Below, piece after piece: positions 1 to 7,193 of a stretch of 22,415 bases of DNA (its first letter is position 1; every line of letters starts with the position of its first letter). The translations under genes and the position numbers were made by a program. The notes below the pieces were generated by a model. That model had not been told where the DNA came from and did no database searches. It saw only the letters and a list, made by a program, of their open reading frames with translations. Source of the stretch: Methanocorpusculum sp. (lineage in GTDB: Archaea > Halobacteriota > Methanomicrobia > Methanomicrobiales > Methanocorpusculaceae); NCBI GenBank assembly GCA_029987235.1, contig DALTWF010000027.1, forward strand, positions 1-22,415, written 5' to 3'.

Positions 1-215
1 TCCCCCCCCCCCTCCTTTATATTTATCATAGCGGAGCGGTTTTTGTTTTATTTTAAAGGGGTTTGGAAAATTTCTCAAGTAAAATTATGTCCAATAGTTT
101 GAGGGGGTGATTGGACAGGCTCTTCAAAATACGTGTACTCATACACAAACTATTTTTATCATCGACCACCAATATTATATATTCCTAATTTCTTATCAGG
201 AGAAATCAAAAGTAC
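1..215. other. Intergenic/leader region with C-run, hairpin and promoter elements
   Basis: There is no convincing gene here. A run of 11 C (2-12) is followed by a TATA-like stretch (17-28). GTCCAAT (89-95) and ATTGGAC (110-116) form a perfect 7-bp inverted repeat, and the 14-nt loop between them holds a G-rich, SD-like string. GTGTA (133-137) and TACAC (142-146) form a second small dyad. Two AT-rich stretches could serve as TATA boxes for the downstream radical SAM gene: 149-160 and 171-185. The first would leave the ribosome binding site at 198-202 inside the transcript. The second would start transcription close to or past that site, so 149-160 is the better candidate. Confidence 0.5.
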
Positions 216-1604
216 ATGACAGACATGACCATAACTCAGCGTCTTCAGGCACTTGGTCTGAAAGGCGTCATGAAATATCTTGAGTCAAACCCTGAGGAGA
301 ACATCCCAAAGATTGTCAACTGGGTTGACAAACTTGACAGGGACAACACTCTTGAAGGTCCGATGCCGACCTTAAAACGCCTGCTCACCGACAAAAACAG
401 CGTCTGGTACAAATATTTCTGCGACCTGTATACTGATGTCGATGAAAACGTAAGAAAGAAAATTTTTGAGAACTTTGTTGTCAACTCGGTTGTTATCGGC
501 CGTGAAAAGAAGATTAAGATGCGGGAAGAGGAAGGATGCAATATTCCATGGGCAATTTTAATGGACCCGACTTCTGCCTGCAACTTAAAGTGCATCGGCT
601 GCTGGGCGGCAGAGTACGGCAGCAAATTGTCTCTATCCCTTGCCGAGTGGGATTCCATCATTACCCAGGCAAAGGAAATGGGTACGTATTTCTTCCTTTA
701 CTCCGGAGGAGAGCCGCTGGTCAGAAAGCATGATATCATCAAGATGTGCGAGCGGCATTCGGACTGTATCTTCCTTTCCTTTACCAACGGTACTTTAATC
801 AATGAAGAGTTCGCTGACGAGATGCTTCGCGTCGGAAACTTTATTCCGGCATTCAGTATTGAGGGAACCGAGGAATCTACCGACGCACGCCGCGGAAAGG
901 GCGTGTATCAGAAGGTTCTCAAGGCAATGAGCATCTTAAAGGAACGCAAACTGCCGTTTGGTATCTCCTGCTGTTACACCTCGGCAAACACTGAGTTTAT
1001 CGGTTCTGATGCTTTCATCGATGATATGATTTCCCGCGGGGCTAAGTTTGCCTGGTTCTTTACTTATATGCCGGTCGGCTGTGATGCAGTACCAGATCTT
1101 CTTGCAACCCCTGACCAGAGAGAGCATATGTATCGTCAGGTCAGGCATATCCGTGCAACCAAGCCGATTTTTGCGCTTGATTTCTGGAACGACGGCGAAT
1201 ATGTAAACGGCTGTGTTGCAGGCGGCAGATTCTATCTGCATATCAATGCAAACGGTGATGTCGAGCCGTGCGCATTCATTCACTATTCTGATTCAAACAT
1301 CAAGACCAAAACGCTTCTTGAGGCATACAAGTCTCCGCTCTTCATGTCTTACCGCAAAAACCAGCCGTTCAACTGCAATCACCTGCGTCCGTGTCCGTGT
1401 CTGGACAATCCGGAAAAGCTCGTTCAGATGGTTGAGGAGTCTCATGCAAAGTCAACTGATTTCATCAGCCCTGAGGCTGTAGAGGATTTATGCGCAAAGA
1501 CGAAAGACATCTCCGAGCAGTGGGCAGAGCGTGCCGCACCTCTCTGGAAGGAAAACAGGGAAGCAAAAGAAGCAGCCAGGGCAGAAGGCAAGAAAGGCTG
1601 CTGA
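216..1604 (+). CDS. Radical SAM/SPASM-domain protein of unknown substrate
   Basis: A 462-residue cytoplasmic protein. The radical SAM signature C-x3-C-x2-C is at residues 122, 126 and 129, inside TSACNLKCIGC, and should bind the [4Fe-4S] cluster that cleaves S-adenosylmethionine. YSGGEP, about 45 residues later, is the typical SAM-binding strand. The C-terminal third has further cysteines (GC-xAG, EPC, and CNHLRPCPC) in a SPASM-like arrangement, which suggests one or two auxiliary clusters. About 110 helical residues precede the core, and the tail is rich in Ala, Lys and Glu and ends in Cys. The ATG at 216 has AGGAG at 198-202; an ATG at 225 would be poorly spaced. SPASM proteins modify peptides, cofactors or lipids. 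No substrate peptide or partner is visible nearby, so the function stays open. The gene is monocistronic and converges with the next. Confidence 0.85.
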   Translation: MTDMTITQRLQALGLKGVMKYLESNPEENIPKIVNWVDKLDRDNTLEGPMPTLKRLLTDKNSVWYKYFCDLYTDVDENVRKKIFENFVVNSVVIGREKKIKMREEEGCNIPWAILMDPTSACNLKCIGCWAAEYGSKLSLSLAEWDSIITQAKEMGTYFFLYSGGEPLVRKHDIIKMCERHSDCIFLSFTNGTLINEEFADEMLRVGNFIPAFSIEGTEESTDARRGKGVYQKVLKAMSILKERKLPFGISCCYTSANTEFIGSDAFIDDMISRGAKFAWFFTYMPVGCDAVPDLLATPDQREHMYRQVRHIRATKPIFALDFWNDGEYVNGCVAGGRFYLHINANGDVEPCAFIHYSDSNIKTKTLLEAYKSPLFMSYRKNQPFNCNHLRPCPCLDNPEKLVQMVEESHAKSTDFISPEAVEDLCAKTKDISEQWAERAAPLWKENREAKEAARAEGKKGC

Positions 1605-1636
1605 AAAAAATATTTTTTTTCTCCTGATTTTAAAAA
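1605..1636. terminator. AT-rich bidirectional termination zone between convergent genes
   Basis: A 32-bp gap separates two convergent stop codons. It has an A-run followed by a run of eight T, and further T/A-rich sequence in both directions. Archaeal termination needs only T-tracts on the non-template strand, and both strands have one here. No stable hairpin is seen. Confidence 0.45.
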
Positions 1637-2509
1637 TTACGCATATCCTGCGGGGTCTTCCTCTTTTTTCTCTCCGTCTTCATCCCCGAAGAATTTCTTA
1701 TAGAACTTTTCGTTGTTCTCGCGGCATTTTTTCACCAGTTCACTGTCAAAAAACTCAACCGGGATATTTCCCCCGAGTTCTTCTGCCAGAATGGAAATTA
1801 ACTGCAGCGCGGAATCTGGCGTCATTTTTATATCGCAGACTGTGCCGTTGTATAACGTCATATTCAGAGAGAGCTGATAATACGATTGCTCACCCTCACG
1901 CCTGAAGGTGTTTACATCAATCGTGTGCCAGTCCTCATCCATAGTGCCGGAGGAAAGCGAATACGCCTGCTGAACGCGGTTTCCGTAAATCGCCGTCAGG
2001 TGCTGCAAAATCCAGACCGCGCTGCGCACCTTTTCATCGTCTTTTGTTACAGCTAAGATATCTTCGAAAAAGGCCGTGTTGTTGACATGTGTTGCGGTCA
2101 TTACCACCATAGTCGCCTGGGAACCGAGAATCATGGACATGGCGTTTACGATTTTCGGGAAGGTTTTGCGGTCAAGCGGGTCGACAAGATGATATTCAAA
2201 GACCTCGCGAATCTGCTCAAGTACGGGCGGATTTGCCGAAATAACCCCGGCAAATGCTTTCAGGTCGGCAATAAACTGTTCCGGAACAGGTTTGTGCAGT
2301 TTCGGCTCAATCTCACTTTCCGCCTTTTTGCTCTCCTCGTTTGTCACCGTGTGTTTTTCCGTCTTTGGTGCATCCGTCCTAGGCTCATCTTTTGGTTCTG
2401 CCTTTGCCTTTTCCTTATTTTCTGCGGATTTCGGGACTTTGGGTATGTTATCCTCAGTTTTTTTTACCGTCTGCTTTTTCTTTTTTATATCGGGCTGTGT
2501 ATCTGTCAT
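1637..2509 (-). CDS. Hypothetical protein with disordered Lys/Glu-rich N-terminus
   Basis: A 290-residue protein I do not recognise. Residues 1 to about 75 are a low-complexity Lys/Glu/Pro-rich segment (KKKKQTVKK near the start), which looks disordered. The rest looks like a compact alpha/beta domain, including a hydrophobic stretch MSMILGSQATMVVMTATHV and the segments YYQLSLNMTLYNGTVCDIKM and LISILAEELGGNIPVEF. The tail is again charged. There is no signal peptide, convincing membrane helix or metal motif. In the minus-strand reading GAGGT directly abuts the ATG at 2509, which is unusually tight for an SD. The promoter region is shared with the divergent QueG-like gene. It could be a regulatory or nucleoid-associated protein, but nothing in the sequence shows this. 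Confidence 0.65.
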   Translation of the reverse strand: MTDTQPDIKKKKQTVKKTEDNIPKVPKSAENKEKAKAEPKDEPRTDAPKTEKHTVTNEESKKAESEIEPKLHKPVPEQFIADLKAFAGVISANPPVLEQIREVFEYHLVDPLDRKTFPKIVNAMSMILGSQATMVVMTATHVNNTAFFEDILAVTKDDEKVRSAVWILQHLTAIYGNRVQQAYSLSSGTMDEDWHTIDVNTFRREGEQSYYQLSLNMTLYNGTVCDIKMTPDSALQLISILAEELGGNIPVEFFDSELVKKCRENNEKFYKKFFGDEDGEKKEEDPAGYA

Positions 2510-2572
2510 ACCTCATAATTGGTTATACGATAAGAAAAAATAATTGTCTTGAACACCAATTCTGATAGTACG
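2510..2572. promoter_or_regulatory. Divergent promoter region
   Basis: About 60 bp separate the two divergent start codons. TTATACGATAAG (2523-2534) is the best TATA-like element for the plus strand and predicts transcription starting near 2550. An A-run and T-run on either side could serve the minus-strand gene. The promoters must overlap. Confidence 0.35.
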
Positions 2573-3313
2573 ATGGAAGATATCAGAAAGGAACTTGCGG
2601 ACGTAATGTGGAACTTTATCTGCGGATTTGCCCCGGATAATCCGTTTGAGTATCCGATAGTAAAATTCGCTGACGCAGGCGATGCAGAATTTCCCAAACT
2701 GAAAAACCTTATCACCCCGGAACATTTTATGCCTTCCGACTATCTTCCGAATGCAAAATCTGTTCTTTCCTATGTACTGCCCATCAGGTGTGAAGTTGCA
2801 TTAGGCAACACTACCGAAGGTCTCGCCTCAAAAAAATGGTCCGAAGTGTATCTTCTTGCAGGAAAAACAAGCGCAGCTTTAGCCCCGGTAATCACTGACT
2901 TTTTTGCAGAACGGGGTTACACCGCCGTTTTCCCTGAAAATGCGGGAATGATTAGTGAACGGGCTCTTAGTATCTGGTCACAGCGGCACGTTGCATGGAT
3001 TGCAGGACACGGCACCTTCGGACTGAACAACATGCTGATATCAGATGTAGGCTCTGTTGTCCGCTATTATTCCATGATAACCGATATGCCGGTCAAGGCA
3101 GACCCTCGCATGAAAGAAGAGCGCTGTCTGTATAAAAAAGACGGCACCTGCGGCGTATGCGTCAAGCGCTGCAAAGCAGGAGCGCTTAGCAAAGACGGAT
3201 TCGACCGGTTCAAATGCCTTGCGGTATGCCTTGAAAATGAGGCGGTGTCCGGTGCGGACGTCTGCGGAAAATGCATCGCTGATGTGCCGTGTTCATTTCT
3301 TGGCCGGTGCTAA
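2573..3313 (+). CDS. Epoxyqueuosine reductase (QueG)-like two-cluster [4Fe-4S] protein
   Basis: A 246-residue protein. The C-terminal 55 residues hold two cysteine sets: C-x7-C-x2-C-x3-C (CLYKKDGTCGVCVKRC), then CLAVC and CGKC with a following PC. This is the ferredoxin-like double-cluster tail of the QueG family. The preceding domain has HVAWIAGHGTFGLNNMLIS, matching the family's conserved AxxAGLGxxGKNxxLI segment. Bacterial QueG is longer (about 350 residues or more) because it has further C-terminal helical repeats, which this lacks. Archaea make archaeosine rather than queuosine, so the true reaction is uncertain: it may be a cobalamin-dependent reductase or a corrinoid-activating Fe-S protein. 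I prefer the ATG at 2573. An in-frame TTG at 2549 would add eight residues but has no SD. RNA-processing genes follow. Confidence 0.7.
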   Translation: MEDIRKELADVMWNFICGFAPDNPFEYPIVKFADAGDAEFPKLKNLITPEHFMPSDYLPNAKSVLSYVLPIRCEVALGNTTEGLASKKWSEVYLLAGKTSAALAPVITDFFAERGYTAVFPENAGMISERALSIWSQRHVAWIAGHGTFGLNNMLISDVGSVVRYYSMITDMPVKADPRMKEERCLYKKDGTCGVCVKRCKAGALSKDGFDRFKCLAVCLENEAVSGADVCGKCIADVPCSFLGRC

Positions 3314-3329
3314 CTATCATAAGTGATAG
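3314..3329. repeat. Perfect 6-bp inverted repeat before thpR
   Basis: CTATCA (3314-3319) and TGATAG (3324-3329) are separated by TAAG. The dyad starts directly after the stop codon of the QueG-like gene and ends 21 bp before the thpR ATG. No T-run follows, so it looks more like an operator half-site pair than a terminator. Confidence 0.4.
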
Positions 3330-3350
3330 ATTACATATCTATTACTGAAT

Positions 3351-3884
3351 ATGGTCAGGGCATTTATTGCAGTTGAACTGCCGTCAGAACTACGCGAAAA
3401 AATTGCCGTCGCGGGCAGCTCGCTTAAAGGAGCGGGGAAAATTATGCCGGTTGCCCCGCATAATATGCACATTACGCTGAAATTCCTTGGAGAAATCAGC
3501 GAAAAAGAAATAGAAACGGTCAAATCAGAACTCGCAAAAATAAAAGGCGCGCCTTATACCGTTAAGGCTGCAAAAGTCAGTGCGTTCGGTCGTCCGCCGC
3601 GGGTAATCAAAGCGGAGATTGCCGATGAGGGAAAATGCGCCCTTCTTGCATCGCAGATTGAAAATCTGCTTGCAGCAAAGGGATTTGCCCGCGAGGAAAA
3701 GAAATTTACCCCGCATATTACTATTGCACGGGTGAAGGAATATTCTCCGGCGTTAACGCCGAAAATAAACGCAGTCCGCGAAACAGAGTTCGGAGAATGC
3801 ACTATTGATAAAATCGTGCTGAAACAAAGTACCCTGACTCCCTCTGGTCCGGTATACAAAACACTTTTTGAGGTGCCGTTATGA
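3351..3884 (+). CDS. thpR: RNA 2',3'-cyclic phosphodiesterase (2H family, LigT/ThpR)
   Basis: A 177-residue protein, the normal length for the family. Both catalytic tetrapeptides of the 2H phosphoesterases are present: H-I-T at 40-42 within MHITLKFLGE and H-I-T at 122-124 within TPHITIARVK. The family hydrolyses 2',3'-cyclic phosphates at RNA ends to 2'-phosphates, and it was first known as a 2'-5' RNA ligase acting on tRNA halves. Its last four bases overlap the cca start (ATGA), so the two are probably translationally coupled. This pairing links RNA-end healing with CCA addition. There is no clear SD before the ATG at 3351, and a TATA-like stretch ends only about 10-20 bp upstream, so a very short leader is possible. 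Confidence 0.93.
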   Translation: MVRAFIAVELPSELREKIAVAGSSLKGAGKIMPVAPHNMHITLKFLGEISEKEIETVKSELAKIKGAPYTVKAAKVSAFGRPPRVIKAEIADEGKCALLASQIENLLAAKGFAREEKKFTPHITIARVKEYSPALTPKINAVRETEFGECTIDKIVLKQSTLTPSGPVYKTLFEVPL

Positions 3885-5278
3885 GAACAGAAATAGAGCA
3901 GCAGGTCCTGAACAAATACATGCCGGACGAAAAGGAACGCGCCGAAGTTGCCGAAATCGGCGGAAGAATCATCGATTGTGTGAAAAGAATCGCCGGGATA
4001 GAAGTTCTTATGACCGGTTCTGCTTCCCGCGGTACGTTTGTCAAAGGAGACAAGGATATTGACATTTTCATGCAGTTCCCGCCGGAATTATCAATTGATG
4101 AACTGAAAACCCGCGGTCTTGACACAGCATACGCGGTTGTGCGTGAGTTCGGCGGTACCGCTGTCGAAAAATACGCGGAACACCCGTATCTGAACGCAAC
4201 AATCGAAGGATTTGACGTTGATTTAGTCCCCTGCTATCATGTGGCAAGCACGGCTGAAATGAAATGTGCTGTGGACAGAACACCTTTCCATGCACGTTAT
4301 CTCATTCCGAGAATCGGCAATCTCAAAGAGGATGTCATTTTATTAAAGCAGTTCTGCAAAGGCGGAGGCGTTTACGGCTCTGATTTAATGACCGGAGGAT
4401 TTTCCGGATACCTTTGTGAACTCTTAATCCTCGCATACGGCGGATTTGACAAATTTATGCATGCAGCATCAAAATTCCGCTATGGCGAAGTTGTTGACCT
4501 GGAAAACTATTATCCTGACAAAAAAGAGGCTCGCCGGCTCTTTTCCGAGCCGTTAATTGTTATTGACCCGACAGATAAAGACCGAAACGTAGCCGCAGCA
4601 CTTACCCGTACGCGTTTTTCCGAGTTTATGGAACTGGCGCGTGATTACTGCGTAAAACCTGATGCACGCTATTTCATTCCGGATTCGCCGACAACGATAA
4701 GCGAGCAGGAATTTGCGCGGACACTTAAAGAGCGCGGTACGGCAATGCTTGCCATTTCTCTTCGGACGCCGGGAATCGTTGAAGACACAATTGTCCCCCA
4801 GCTCCGGAAAACCATGGAATCCATTAAAGCGCAGCTGATTGCCGAGGAATTTCTGGTACACCGTGCCGAGGTTGCGATGAAAGACGAGCACTGTCTCATT
4901 ATTTTTGAACTGCTTGTTGACCGGCTTCCGGCGATTATTGTACGGCAGGGTCCTCCTGTGTGGAATCATGCAAATGCGGACAAATTCGTGGAAAAATACA
5001 TCGGTCAGGGGGAATTTGCCGGTCCGTGGATTTTTGAGGATCGCTACTTTACGGAAGTCCGCCGCAAATATCTGACGGCTCAGTCGCTTCTTGAAGACCG
5101 GAACAGGATTTTTTCCGGTGCGCTTGGCAAACATGTCCGTGCAAGCATGGAAGAGCATTATGATGTGCTGGCGGGCGAGGAAATCTGGTCAGAGGAGTTC
5201 TCTGATTTCCTTTCCGCCTATTTCCTGCGTTCATCTCATGCTGTGCGTAAACTGCGGAGAATTGCGAATGGAGACTGA
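3881..5278 (+). CDS. cca: CCA-adding tRNA nucleotidyltransferase, archaeal class I
   Basis: A 465-residue enzyme that adds or repairs the 3'-terminal CCA of tRNAs using CTP and ATP without a nucleic acid template. The nucleotidyltransferase signature GSASRGTFVKGDKDIDIF lies at 46-63. Asp59 and Asp61 are the metal-binding pair, and Asp112 or Asp114 in FDVDLVPCYH supplies the third carboxylate. The length and the following helical, RRM-like and tail domains fit archaeal class I enzymes. The tRNA-Arg at 19005 in this window has no encoded CCA, so the enzyme is needed. The start overlaps thpR by 4 bp. The end overlaps larE-thiI by 11 bp. Confidence 0.95.
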   Translation: MRTEIEQQVLNKYMPDEKERAEVAEIGGRIIDCVKRIAGIEVLMTGSASRGTFVKGDKDIDIFMQFPPELSIDELKTRGLDTAYAVVREFGGTAVEKYAEHPYLNATIEGFDVDLVPCYHVASTAEMKCAVDRTPFHARYLIPRIGNLKEDVILLKQFCKGGGVYGSDLMTGGFSGYLCELLILAYGGFDKFMHAASKFRYGEVVDLENYYPDKKEARRLFSEPLIVIDPTDKDRNVAAALTRTRFSEFMELARDYCVKPDARYFIPDSPTTISEQEFARTLKERGTAMLAISLRTPGIVEDTIVPQLRKTMESIKAQLIAEEFLVHRAEVAMKDEHCLIIFELLVDRLPAIIVRQGPPVWNHANADKFVEKYIGQGEFAGPWIFEDRYFTEVRRKYLTAQSLLEDRNRIFSGALGKHVRASMEEHYDVLAGEEIWSEEFSDFLSAYFLRSSHAVRKLRRIANGD

Positions 5279-7193
5279 GATAATCGGTAAAAATCCGGCG
5301 CTGATTGCGTTATCGGGCGGTGTGGATTCGGCTGTTGTATTAGCCCTTGCTGCAAAAGCGGGTGCTGCAAAAGGGGCGGCAACAATTATCTCCGAGTTTA
5401 CAGCGGAATCCGAGATACTCCGTGCGGAAAAAACCGCGGCAGAGTTCGGTATTGTCTGGTATCCGCTTCGCATAACGCTTCTTCCTGCGCTTTCCAAAAA
5501 CCCGGAAAACCGCTGTTATCTCTGTAAAAAACGGATGGCAGAAGAATTAACTACCCTTGCAAACAAACTCGGCTGTTCGGCGGTTTATGACGGAAGTCAT
5601 GCGGGCGATAATCCGCAAGACCGCCCCGGTTTTGCAGCATTTCAGGAGGCAGGAATAAAAAGCCCGCTTCGTGAAGCAGGTCTTAAAAAATCCGACATTC
5701 TGCGGCTTGCTGATGAATTCGGTATTAAAAAAGTGTCTCCGTCAGGGTGTCTTGCAACCCGTATCACGGGCGAAATAACCTCTGAAAACCTGAAACTCGT
5801 TGAATCTGCTGAAACAATTCTGCGTGATGCGGGAATTTCAGGTATTCTGCGTGTCCGTGTTTCCGGAAAAAATGCGGTAATTGAAGTTGCAAAGCATGAA
5901 ATACGGCTTGCTTCTGCGAAGAAAAATCTGCTTGAACCGCTTGGATTTGAAAATGTATCCGTTTCTCTTTACGGTCGCAATTCCTCCGGAAAGCGGGCGG
6001 TTATGGTTCGTATCGGCGAATTATGGCTGAAATCCGAGCCGGTGAAAAAGCAGTTCATGGCAGCACTTACGCGCAATATTAAAGCAGCGCTTGACGCCCG
6101 CAGTATTTCGTATGAAATCGAGGAGTTCCGCGGGCGTCTTCTGATTTTCGGTCCGTCTGAAGAGGTTGCTGCCGAAGTTTCGCGCATATTCGGCGTGGTT
6201 GATGTAAGTATATGCGAGACCACGGAAAATACCCCGCAGGCATTAGGTGAAGCAGCCGCAAAACTTTCTGAAGGAAAATTAAAGCCCGGAATGCGTTTTG
6301 CCGTCCGGGCAAAACGCCAGCAGGTAAAAGGATTTACGAGCCAGCAGCTTGCCGCCTCGGTTGCAGATGTAATCTGGCAGAAGATTCCTGATTTTGTCGT
6401 CAATTTGGACAATCCCGAGTATGAAATATTTGTTGAGGCACGCGATTTCGGCGGTCTTGTTTATGATTCGCGTATTGCGGGTGTTGGCGGGTTGCCGCTT
6501 GGAACCGCGGGGCGTGCGGCCGTTTTGCTTTCTTCGGGCATTGATTCGCCCGTTGCCGCATGGCTTATGATGAAACGCGGTGTTTCGTTAACCGGTGTCT
6601 TTGCCGATGCGGGAAAATGGGCGGGTCCTGCAACAAAATCCCTTGCGCTTGACAACGCCCGTATTTTATCCACATGGAGTCCGGGGCGGGCGTTTTCCGT
6701 ATGGGTTGTTCCGGTCGAAAAGTTCCTGTCTGCGGTCTATGAAAAAGCAGAAACACATTACACCTGTCTGTACTGCAAGCGGTTTATGATTCGTGCGGCC
6801 GAAAAAATCGCTTTGGCGAACAGAATGGACGCCGTTGTCACCGGAGAAAATCTGGGACAGGTAGCGTCCCAGACGCTGCAGAACATGAAAATCATTACGG
6901 CTGTGACCAAAACACCGGTGCTTCGCCCGCTGTTAACCTATGATAAAGAAGAAGTGGTTGCCATCGCACGCCGGATTGGTACGTATCATGAATCCCCGGG
7001 CGATACCACGTGTCATGCGGTGCCGAAAAAACCCGCCACACGCTCGTCTGAAGAGCGTATCTGTGCGGAAGAGGCAAAACTGAGTCTTGAAGAAATTCTG
7101 GATGATGCAATCCGATGTGCTGAACTCTGGGTTGCAAAAGACGGCGTTCTGTATAAAAAAGAGGATGCGCATGCAATACCGGACGAATCCTAA
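5268..7193 (+). CDS. thiI: LarE-ThiI fusion: two PP-loop, three-cysteine sulfur transferase domains
   Basis: A 641-residue fusion. Residues 1 to about 235 are LarE-like: PP-loop SGGVDS (16-21), NRCYLC (Cys83, Cys86), DGSHAGD, RPGFAAF, KSPLREAGL, and PSGCLATRI (Cys161, the position of the sulfur-donating Cys of sacrificial LarE). Residues from about 245 to 641 are ThiI: an NFLD/THUMP-type segment, a second PP-loop read as LSSGIDSP (421-428, Ser in place of the first Gly), CLYC (Cys500, Cys503), GENLGQVASQTLQNM and TCHAVPKKP (Cys582). ThiI makes 4-thiouridine at position 8 of tRNA. There is no rhodanese domain; methanogen ThiI instead uses three Cys to hold an Fe-S cluster. LarE thiolates the nickel-pincer nucleotide precursor, but no larB or larC is present here. 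The start at 5268 has GGAG at 5256-5259. A longer frame exists upstream but lies wholly within cca. Confidence 0.88.
   Translation: METEIIGKNPALIALSGGVDSAVVLALAAKAGAAKGAATIISEFTAESEILRAEKTAAEFGIVWYPLRITLLPALSKNPENRCYLCKKRMAEELTTLANKLGCSAVYDGSHAGDNPQDRPGFAAFQEAGIKSPLREAGLKKSDILRLADEFGIKKVSPSGCLATRITGEITSENLKLVESAETILRDAGISGILRVRVSGKNAVIEVAKHEIRLASAKKNLLEPLGFENVSVSLYGRNSSGKRAVMVRIGELWLKSEPVKKQFMAALTRNIKAALDARSISYEIEEFRGRLLIFGPSEEVAAEVSRIFGVVDVSICETTENTPQALGEAAAKLSEGKLKPGMRFAVRAKRQQVKGFTSQQLAASVADVIWQKIPDFVVNLDNPEYEIFVEARDFGGLVYDSRIAGVGGLPLGTAGRAAVLLSSGIDSPVAAWLMMKRGVSLTGVFADAGKWAGPATKSLALDNARILSTWSPGRAFSVWVVPVEKFLSAVYEKAETHYTCLYCKRFMIRAAEKIALANRMDAVVTGENLGQVASQTLQNMKIITAVTKTPVLRPLLTYDKEEVVAIARRIGTYHESPGDTTCHAVPKKPATRSSEERICAEEAKLSLEEILDDAIRCAELWVAKDGVLYKKEDAHAIPDES

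Noticed and set aside
2292..2543. Plus-strand hydrophobic frames opposite the Lys/Glu-rich protein
   Set aside because: Antisense of Lys/Glu codons gives Phe/Leu/Ser-rich frames that mimic membrane proteins. These are shadows of the minus-strand gene.
5091..5267. An N-terminal extension of 59 residues on the LarE-ThiI protein
   Set aside because: It lies wholly inside cca in another frame, does not resemble LarE, and the ATG at 5268 has a well-placed GGAG.
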